From an uncultured SAR86 cluster bacterium (GTDB taxonomy: Bacteria; Pseudomonadota; Gammaproteobacteria; Magnimaribacterales; D2472): a stretch of DNA of 64,000 bases. A program made the position numbers and the translations under genes. Below the pieces are notes generated by a model, which saw only the letters and a list, made by a program, of their open reading frames with translations, was not told the DNA's origin and made no database searches. Location of the stretch: contig CABWZP010000003.1 of assembly GCA_902509965.1 (NCBI GenBank), positions 1 through 64,000 of the forward strand, in the 5' to 3' direction. Positions 58,061 to 64,000 of this stretch are shown here, in pieces (the stretch's first letter is position 1; each line of letters starts with the position of its first letter).

Positions 58061-59715
58061 TCTTCTAGTAATTTACTTAAACCAACAATAATAGCTTCAA
58101 AAGATGCTCTAGTGGTGTTTGGATTAATTCCAACTCCCCAGCTAGTTATGCCATCTTTTTCTAGTTCAATATAAGCAGCAGCTCTTGCATCTGATCCAGA
58201 TGATATTGCAGACTGGTGGTAATCGGAAACTTTCACAATAATATTTAGCTCTTTACAAAGCCCGTTAATAAAAGCATCTATTGGGCCATTTCCTAATCCT
58301 GAAATAACAAATTCCTTTGAGTTCATCAACATTTTTAGCTCTAGTTGATTCACATCATTTTGAGTTGAGGATAGATGACTTAAGTATGAAAAATCATTTT
58401 TAGCTACTAAGAAATGATTTTGAAAAATATCCCATATCTCGGAGCTGCTTATTTCTTTGCCTGACTCATCAGCTAATTTTTGTATTTTCTGACTCATGCT
58501 AATCTGAAGCCTTCTTGGCAATGAGACTCCATGATCTTTTTCTAACAAGAAAGCAACCCCCCCTTTACCTGATTGAGAGTTTATTCTTACAACTGCCTCA
58601 TAACTTCTTCCTAAGTCTGCAGGATCTATGGGTAAATAAGGAACTGCCCAAATTGGATCATTTGAATCCTTCATTGCTTGGAATCCTTTTTTTATAGCAT
58701 CTTGATGAGACCCAGAAAAGGCTGTGAATACAAGATCTCCAGCATAAGGATGTCTAGGATGAACAGGTAATTGATTACAATACTCAACTTCCCTCATAAC
58801 AGAATTAATATTAGAGAAATCTAATTTCGGATCTATACCTTGCGTTAGCATATTAAGAGCAATGGTAACGATATCTACATTCCCCGTTCTTTCACCATTC
58901 CCAAATAATGTACCTTCAACCCTATCAGCACCAGCCATTAATCCAAATTCAGATGCAGCAACAGCAGTTCCTCTATCATTATGAGGATGAAGACTTAAAC
59001 AAATATTTTCTCTATACTTTAAGTTATCGTTCATCCACTCAATTTGATCTCCATATATATTTGGAGTTGACATCTCAACAGTTGCAGGAAGATTAATTAT
59101 AATTTTATGATTAGAAACTTCTTTTAAAATTTCAGTAACAGCATCACATACTTCTGCTGCATATTTTAATTCAGTGCCTGTAAAGCTTTCTGGAGAATAC
59201 TCAAAGCTCCAATCAGTATTTGGATTTTTTATAGCAAGCTCTTTAATTTTAAGTGCTCCCTGAAGAGCAATTTTCTTTATTCCCTCTTGATCTTGCTTAA
59301 ATACAACTTTCCTTTGGAGTGTTGATGTTGAGTTATAGAAATGAACAATTGCTCTAGGAACACCATTAAGAGATTCGAAAGTTTTTTCAATTAACTCTTC
59401 TCTTGCTTGTGTTAAAACTTGTATATTTACATCTGTGGGGATTTTTTTGGATTCTATGAGATCTCTTACAAAATCAAAATCAGTTTGTGATGCAGAAGGA
59501 AAACCCACTTCAATTTCCTTGAAACCTAATTTGCATAAAAGTGAAAACATTCGATTCTTTCTTTCAGCACCCATAGGTTCTATAAGAGCTTGATTACCAT
59601 CTCTTAGATCAACTGAACACCAAACTGGTGAAACATTAATGATCTTAGAAGGCCACTTTCTTTCCTTAATATCAATAGATTTAAATGGCTTATATTTATT
59701 GATTGGATTGTCCAT
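58057..59715 (-). CDS. leuA: 2-isopropylmalate synthase, long type
   Basis: Commits 2-oxoisovalerate and acetyl-CoA to leucine synthesis. 552 residues, the long subfamily found in Pseudomonas and actinobacteria rather than the roughly 520-residue E. coli type. DLRDGNQALIEPMG, KEIEVGFPSASQTDFDF and metal His residues in SLHPHNDRGTAVAASE are present, followed by a linker and the regulatory leucine-binding domain (SSGSDARAAAYIELE). leuB, leuC and leuD are not nearby. Only 29 bp separate it from divergent holD. Confidence 0.96.
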   Translation of the reverse strand: MDNPINKYKPFKSIDIKERKWPSKIINVSPVWCSVDLRDGNQALIEPMGAERKNRMFSLLCKLGFKEIEVGFPSASQTDFDFVRDLIESKKIPTDVNIQVLTQAREELIEKTFESLNGVPRAIVHFYNSTSTLQRKVVFKQDQEGIKKIALQGALKIKELAIKNPNTDWSFEYSPESFTGTELKYAAEVCDAVTEILKEVSNHKIIINLPATVEMSTPNIYGDQIEWMNDNLKYRENICLSLHPHNDRGTAVAASEFGLMAGADRVEGTLFGNGERTGNVDIVTIALNMLTQGIDPKLDFSNINSVMREVEYCNQLPVHPRHPYAGDLVFTAFSGSHQDAIKKGFQAMKDSNDPIWAVPYLPIDPADLGRSYEAVVRINSQSGKGGVAFLLEKDHGVSLPRRLQISMSQKIQKLADESGKEISSSEIWDIFQNHFLVAKNDFSYLSHLSSTQNDVNQLELKMLMNSKEFVISGLGNGPIDAFINGLCKELNIIVKVSDYHQSAISSGSDARAAAYIELEKDGITSWGVGINPNTTRASFEAIIVGLSKLLED

Positions 59716-59744
59716 TAAGCAATTGTAAATGTTAAAATTTTTTT

Positions 59745-60185
59745 ATGACAATTATTTCTTCTAAATCACAAACAATTTTACTAAACATCGGTATTCCTAC
59801 TTTTATAAAGAGAGAGAATTTAGGACAAAAATCTTCAAAATCAATTATCTTCCATAAAAGAGATAAGGTTCTAGCACTTCTTCTAAAACCACTTGAGAAG
59901 TATTCAAAGGAAGAGCAGAGTCTATTTATTTCCATTATGAATACTATGTCATCTCGAAACTCTAAAAATGAAGAATTATCTGAATCATTTGATCTTAAAA
60001 GTGATAAACAATTAAACGAAATAATTCAAAAGAAATACAACAAATCAGAAATTATTATTTCATTTGGGCTTAAAGCAAAATTAGATATAGATGTTATTCA
60101 GGCACCAAGCCTTTCTTCAATTATTTCTAATCCAAATCTTAAAAGACCTTTGTGGGAAAAAATTAAAAAAACATTAACTAACTAA
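59745..60185 (+). CDS. holD: DNA polymerase III psi subunit-like protein
   Basis: Psi links the clamp loader to chi and SSB. The 146 residues are strongly diverged, but the C-terminal stretch IQAPSLSSIISNPNLKRPLWEKI lines up with the E. coli HolD ending (ASPALTDLRANPTARAALWQQI), and the next gene is rimI, exactly as in E. coli holD-rimI. The middle is Lys/Ser-rich and unalignable by eye. Assigned from tail similarity plus synteny; no chi gene is seen here. Confidence 0.72.
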   Translation: MTIISSKSQTILLNIGIPTFIKRENLGQKSSKSIIFHKRDKVLALLLKPLEKYSKEEQSLFISIMNTMSSRNSKNEELSESFDLKSDKQLNEIIQKKYNKSEIIISFGLKAKLDIDVIQAPSLSSIISNPNLKRPLWEKIKKTLTN

Positions 60186-60192
60186 AATATTG

Positions 60193-60627
60193 ATGCCTAT
60201 TTCACTGATGAGTATTGAACATCTTGATAAAATCCACAAAATAGACCAAGAAACCAATCCATCACCATGGTCTTTTGAAAATCTTAAATCTTCTCTTGAA
60301 GTTGGTCATCATGGGCTTGTTTCTTTAAAAAACGATAAAGTAATAGGTTTTGCAATGTTTTCGGCCCTGCCTCCAGAATGTCATATATTAAACATAGCTG
60401 TTGATAAAGAATATCAGGGTATGGGTGAAGGATCTCTCCTTCTAAAATATGTTCTCAAACAATCAAAAGCTATGAGGATTAAAAAAATATCTTTAGAGGT
60501 AAGAATCAATAATCTCAAGGCAATTAATTTTTATAAAAGTTTTGGATTTACTGAAGATGCTATAAGAGATAAATACTACCCAGGCAATCCAAGAGAAGAT
60601 GCGCTTTTAATGTCTACTGCAATATAA
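60193..60627 (+). CDS. rimI: Ribosomal protein S18-alanine N-acetyltransferase RimI
   Basis: GNAT enzyme that acetylates the N-terminal Ala of S18. The track starts at TTG 60190, immediately before ATG 60193, which is preferred (MPISLMSIEHL; 144 residues). Acetyl-CoA motif EYQGMGEGSLLLKYV (Q/RxxGxG/A), then EVRINNLKAINFYKSFGFTEDAIRDKYYPGN, the RimI-type tail. Co-directional with holD, and its TAA abuts the convergent peroxidase stop as TAATTA. Confidence 0.9.
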   Translation: MPISLMSIEHLDKIHKIDQETNPSPWSFENLKSSLEVGHHGLVSLKNDKVIGFAMFSALPPECHILNIAVDKEYQGMGEGSLLLKYVLKQSKAMRIKKISLEVRINNLKAINFYKSFGFTEDAIRDKYYPGNPREDALLMSTAI

Positions 60628-61107
60628 TTAAAGCAATTCTTTTATGGCTGACTCTATCATTTCTGGAGTAGTTGTAGAGGCGAACCTATCCACAACCTGC
60701 CCATCCTTACTAATTAAGAATTTTGTGAAATTCCATTTAACATTTTTGGTTCCAAGAATTCCAGGGTAAGCTTTAGTTAATATTTTAAATAAAGGAGAAG
60801 CATTTTCGCCGTTAACATCTACCTTGTTAAAAAGCTTAAATGTAACATCAAAATTATTGTCACAAAACTCTGCTATTTCATTATTTGTTCCACTTTCTTG
60901 AGCTCCAAACTGATTACAGGGGAATGCAAGAATCTCAAAACCTTTATCTTTGTATTTATCATAAATTTCTTGAAGCCCTTTGTATTGCGGCGTAAAGCCA
61001 CATGCACTTGCTACATTTACAATTAACAAAATCTTACCCCTATATAAGTCCATATTAATAGTCTCGAGGTTAATATCTTTAACTTCTACATCATAAATTG
61101 TTATCAT
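60628..61107 (-). CDS. Glutathione peroxidase family protein (Cys type)
   Basis: Thiol peroxidase reducing hydroperoxides with glutathione or thioredoxin. 159 residues. The catalytic tetrad is visible: Cys in NVASACGFTPQY (Cys, not selenocysteine), Gln and Asn in FPCNQFG and KWNFTKF, and Trp in KWNF. A second Cys in FCDN suggests a resolving residue and thioredoxin use, as in bacterial Gpx/BtuE types. No signal peptide, so cytoplasmic. Confidence 0.93.
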   Translation of the reverse strand: MITIYDVEVKDINLETINMDLYRGKILLIVNVASACGFTPQYKGLQEIYDKYKDKGFEILAFPCNQFGAQESGTNNEIAEFCDNNFDVTFKLFNKVDVNGENASPLFKILTKAYPGILGTKNVKWNFTKFLISKDGQVVDRFASTTTPEMIESAIKELL

Positions 61108-61245
61108 TTTTGTATTTGAATTATTTTTTTTACATATTTTATTTGATAAATATTACAAATAATAGAGATAAACAAAAATGCCACATCTATTATTCAATAT
61201 TTTATTTTTATGTAAGTTAGAATAGAAATAAAAATACAAAAATTA

Positions 61246-61704
61246 ATGCATATTGAATTTAAGTGGAAGACTTTTGATGAGCTTACGACTGATGAATTAT
61301 ATAAAATTATTCATCTTAGACAGAAAGTTTTTATTGTTGAGCAAAACTGCCCCTATATTGATGCAGATTATGCAGATCAACAAGCAAATCATCTACTAGT
61401 TCTTGAAGGTAAAAATCTCATAGGCTACCTAAGAGCTTTTGAGCCAGGGTATAAATATTCAGAATCTTCCATTGGAAGAATCATTATAGATCTTGATTAT
61501 AGAAAAAAGGGTTTAGGTGAAAGGATAACAAGAGCAGGCATTTCTTATCTATTAGAAAAATTTCCTAATGATAATATTACTATTTCAGCACAATATAGAT
61601 TACTAAGTTTTTATAATAAACTTGGTTTTCTTGAGAGAGGCAGTGTATATCTCGAAGATGATATTGATCATATAGAAATGTGTCTAGAATGCTTCAAGAA
61701 ATGA
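61246..61704 (+). CDS. ElaA-family GNAT N-acetyltransferase
   Basis: 152 residues. The N-terminus FKWKTFDELTTDELYKIIHLRQKVFIVEQNCPYIDAD is the ElaA signature (LR..VFVVEQNCPY), and the acetyl-CoA site is IGRIIIDLDYRKKGLGERITRAG. Physiological substrate unknown in this family. Preceded by a 138-bp AT-rich divergent gap shared with the peroxidase gene; a TAGAAT-like -10 near 61219 has no convincing -35. Confidence 0.88.
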   Translation: MHIEFKWKTFDELTTDELYKIIHLRQKVFIVEQNCPYIDADYADQQANHLLVLEGKNLIGYLRAFEPGYKYSESSIGRIIIDLDYRKKGLGERITRAGISYLLEKFPNDNITISAQYRLLSFYNKLGFLERGSVYLEDDIDHIEMCLECFKK

Positions 61705-61757
61705 TAGAATTACATCTTTATATTTGAACTTATTAATAAAATTAGAATCTAAATACT

Positions 61758-63737
61758 ATGATACGAAAATATCTTTTAATCTTCTCCCTTAGTTTCATAA
61801 TTGTTGGATGCGGCGGTGGATCTGAGACAAATCCTATCACTGTTGAAGTAACTATGGAATCAAGCGCCGAAGTTGTTCAATATAATGAGACTTATACAAT
61901 TTCATGGACTTCTACTGGAAGCCAATGCTATGCAAGTGGCTCATGGAGTGGGGAGAGACCTGTTTCTGGGAGCGAGACATTTACTGCAAAAACTAACGGT
62001 CAGGTTGGTTATGGTATGGAGTGTAGAAAAAATAATATTTTTGCACAAGCTCAAGCAGTTGTAACTTTAGAGAAAGATTTTATTAATAGCTTTGATTTTA
62101 AAGATGAGGATATTATAGAAGTACTTTCCATAGATCATTCTGATGGGAGTAGGCACAAAATATCGAGTCATCAAGTAGGTGATTTTAATAATGATGGCTC
62201 TCAGGATATGTTGATTGCATATAGAGTAGACGATCCAAGAGACAATGCTGAAGATCTGCATCCAAGATTTTTTCAAATTCTTGGAGGAGATGAACTTACT
62301 ACATCAGAGTTAATTTTAGATGGATGTTCTTCAGGAGAAATGATGACTACCCTTGATTTTAATCTGGATGGAGTAGTTGATCTTGCAGTTTTGCCTACAA
62401 AATCAGTTAAAACTATATCAGGTGAAGCAGTTGATTCTAATATCTGCTTTTTTCAAGGCTCAGAATCTGGACTAGATGTAACATCTTGGAACTCATTGGA
62501 TTATATTGATAATTCATCCACTATAGATCTTAATAACTTTGCAGTAACTTCTATAGATCCTGTTGATATTAGTGGAGATGGCTATCTAGATTTACTAATG
62601 TGGGCTAAAGAAGGCAATAATTCAACAGCAGGACTTCCATTCTATATAGTCGCAAATACAGCCTCGAATGCATTTGTTCAATTAAGTACAGATTTTATTA
62701 ATCTTGATCCATATCTTCCAAGCAAAGGATGTTCACAAGATATTTTATTTCTCTGTAGTTGGCAGGATTTTTATGGTACCTCTCAAATTTATTTTGATGA
62801 AGGCATCTCAATTGATTTAATTGGATCAGCCTGTAATGAAGATTTATCTATATGTTCTTATACAAGTTTTAAAGAAAGATATGATGAAGGGAACGATTAT
62901 AATTGGTCAGCTGCTTCACCAGATGCATTAACACCGTCTGTAAACTCTGGACAGTCATATTCAAATAAAATCTCAATTGTTGATAATAATGAGGATGGTT
63001 TCTACGATATTTTCTTACTTGAGAATAATACAAAATTCTCAGTATTTGAAAGAGTCATTTCTGGAATGAACACTCAAGATACAGGAGACTTCCTTTCATT
63101 ATTGTCTTCATCAGTTAAATTTACTGATGATTGGATTTTATTAGACTTAGATTTAGATAATGACTTTGATTTACTTGCTCCCATTGATTGTTATGAACAA
63201 CCATGTAACAACAAAAAGTTTCATACATATAACAAATCTTTTTATGAATCAGATGTATCTACATCTGCAGGTGATATTACTTTTACAGCATCACAAGGTT
63301 CAACAATAATAACTGTTAATGACATTGAGCATGGTGCAAACTATGGCCAGCTGGTTACTTTTAGTGGAGCAGAGGGTTTAGGCGGAGCCATTACAGCTGA
63401 AATTTTAAATGGACAATTCTCTATAACTTCAACTCCTTCAGTTGATACCTATACCGTTGAAGTATCTACTGGGGCTACAGCAGAGGATACAGGAAATGGC
63501 GGTTCTGTCGTAGTTGGAACTTATGTAGAAACTACATATATTTGGTCAGAAGAGGACGTATCAGCAACAATTAATTTTCCTGGTAAAACTATTAATACCC
63601 TTTGGCTTGATTCAGATGGCGACAATGATATAGATGTAATTTCTATTTCAGAATCAAGAAGTGTTGTTGCAGGTACAAACATCCCTATAAGCTCTACTTA
63701 TACAATATATCATCACAAAAATGATTCTCTAAGATAG
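61758..63737 (+). CDS. Large surface-type lipoprotein with FG-GAP/DxDxDG repeats
   Basis: 659 residues. Signal peptide with lipobox IVGC (Cys18), then GGGSETN, indicating lipidation and export. Residues ~28-105 look like an Ig-like domain (SWTSTGSQCYASGSWSG). Six calcium-type Asp motifs follow (DFNNDGSQD ~140, DFNLDGVVD ~198, DISGDGYLD ~268, DNNEDGFYD ~407, DLDLDNDFD ~461, DSDGDNDID ~617), as in FG-GAP/VCBS beta-propellers. Residues ~500-588 interrupt this with a Thr/Gly/Val-rich block (TITVNDIEHGANYG, LVTFSGAEGLGG) like domains in marine phage virion proteins. The family is recognisable, its ligand is not. Confidence 0.8.
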   Translation: MIRKYLLIFSLSFIIVGCGGGSETNPITVEVTMESSAEVVQYNETYTISWTSTGSQCYASGSWSGERPVSGSETFTAKTNGQVGYGMECRKNNIFAQAQAVVTLEKDFINSFDFKDEDIIEVLSIDHSDGSRHKISSHQVGDFNNDGSQDMLIAYRVDDPRDNAEDLHPRFFQILGGDELTTSELILDGCSSGEMMTTLDFNLDGVVDLAVLPTKSVKTISGEAVDSNICFFQGSESGLDVTSWNSLDYIDNSSTIDLNNFAVTSIDPVDISGDGYLDLLMWAKEGNNSTAGLPFYIVANTASNAFVQLSTDFINLDPYLPSKGCSQDILFLCSWQDFYGTSQIYFDEGISIDLIGSACNEDLSICSYTSFKERYDEGNDYNWSAASPDALTPSVNSGQSYSNKISIVDNNEDGFYDIFLLENNTKFSVFERVISGMNTQDTGDFLSLLSSSVKFTDDWILLDLDLDNDFDLLAPIDCYEQPCNNKKFHTYNKSFYESDVSTSAGDITFTASQGSTIITVNDIEHGANYGQLVTFSGAEGLGGAITAEILNGQFSITSTPSVDTYTVEVSTGATAEDTGNGGSVVVGTYVETTYIWSEEDVSATINFPGKTINTLWLDSDGDNDIDVISISESRSVVAGTNIPISSTYTIYHHKNDSLR

Positions 63738-63740
63738 CTT

Positions 63741-64000
63741 ATGCAGGTTGTAAGACTCGTAAAAACCTCTGATCTTCAACAGGTTTCAGAGCTTATAAAG
63801 AAAACTGGAATTGGCATGACTACTATGCCAAAAAATAGAAAGGAAGTTCAAGAAAGAATTGCATGGTCTGTAAATTCTGCAAATAAAAAAAGCGCAAATC
63901 CAAATAAAGATACTTATCTATTTGTCCTAGAAAATGAAAAAAAAATTATAGGAATTTCAGCAATTTACACTTCTGTCTCAAAAGAAAAACCATCTGTATT
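63741..64000 (+). CDS. astA: Arginine N-succinyltransferase-like protein, N-terminal part (cut by right edge)
   Basis: About 86 codons are visible from ATG 63741, 3 nt after the lipoprotein stop. MQVVRLVKTSDLQQVSELIKKTGIGMTTMPKN matches the AstA/AruF N-terminus (..KTGGGLTSLPAN..), and TYLFVLENEKKIIGISAI matches the following YVFVLED...AGICAI segment. AstA starts the arginine succinyltransferase catabolic pathway. Partial, so whether it is AstA or the ornithine-acting variant cannot be decided. Confidence 0.8.
   Translation, partial: MQVVRLVKTSDLQQVSELIKKTGIGMTTMPKNRKEVQERIAWSVNSANKKSANPNKDTYLFVLENEKKIIGISAIYTSVSKEKPSV

Noticed and set aside
61108-61245. 138-bp AT-rich gap as a small RNA or small gene
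   Set aside because: The only ORF is about 14 codons without a ribosome-binding site, and no stable hairpin or terminator is seen; it is probably just divergent promoter space.

Overview
The window is a 64 kb piece of a low-GC gammaproteobacterial chromosome. It is AT-rich, Arg is mostly AGA, intergenic spaces are tiny, and the gene order is typically gammaproteobacterial: rpsB-tsf-pyrH-frr-uppS-cdsA-dxr-rseP-bamA-skp-lpxD-fabZ-lpxA-lpxB-rnhB-dnaE-accA-tilS, smpB...ratA-rnfH/bamE-fur, uvrA/ssb, ispB/rplU-rpmA-obgE and holD-rimI. This combination suggests a streamlined marine lineage such as SAR86. That placement is inference; no rRNA gene is present to test it.

Layout. 1-2.8 kb: the 3' two thirds of rpoC, cut by the left edge and broken by a frameshift near base 455. 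2.8-5.8 kb: str operon (rpsL, rpsG, fusA) without tuf. 5.8-19.1 kb: the S10, spc and alpha operons as one uninterrupted ribosomal-protein/secY/rpoA run, including a 38-codon rpmJ that the ORF track omits. 19.1-27.1 kb: uvrA, ssb, a crotonase, an Old-Yellow-Enzyme-type flavoenzyme, then ispB-fabA-fabB on the minus strand. 27.2-30 kb: rplU-rpmA-obgE, facing rpsT, tmRNA (ssrA) and smpB. 30-37.7 kb: two membrane-protein genes, ratA-rnfH, bamE, fur, and a heat-shock operon grpE-dnaK-dnaJ followed by dapB. 37.7-57.2 kb: a structured leader and the long translation/envelope/lipid A operon from rpsB to tilS. 57.2-64 kb: a second crotonase, leuA, holD-rimI, a glutathione peroxidase, an ElaA-type acetyltransferase, a large FG-GAP lipoprotein and the start of an astA-like gene.

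The genes are overwhelmingly core: transcription and translation, tmRNA rescue, chaperones, outer-membrane assembly (BamA, BamE, Skp), lipid A and fatty-acid synthesis, isoprenoids (Dxr, UppS, IspB), and DNA replication/repair (DnaE, HolD, SSB, UvrA, RNase HII). No mobile element, CRISPR array, tRNA gene or rRNA gene was seen, and no stretch over 300 bases lacks a gene once tmRNA is counted.

I did not find an undescribed multi-gene system. The observations most worth checking are the rpoC break, the six convergent gene ends that all abut or overlap (five through TAATTA or TTAA stop-stop motifs), a 12-bp palindrome inside the S10 promoter, the structured rpsB leader and repeat-bearing S2 tail, the sigma-32 promoter with an overlapping inverted repeat before grpE, a diverged holD, and a lipoprotein carrying what looks like a phage-virion-type domain.
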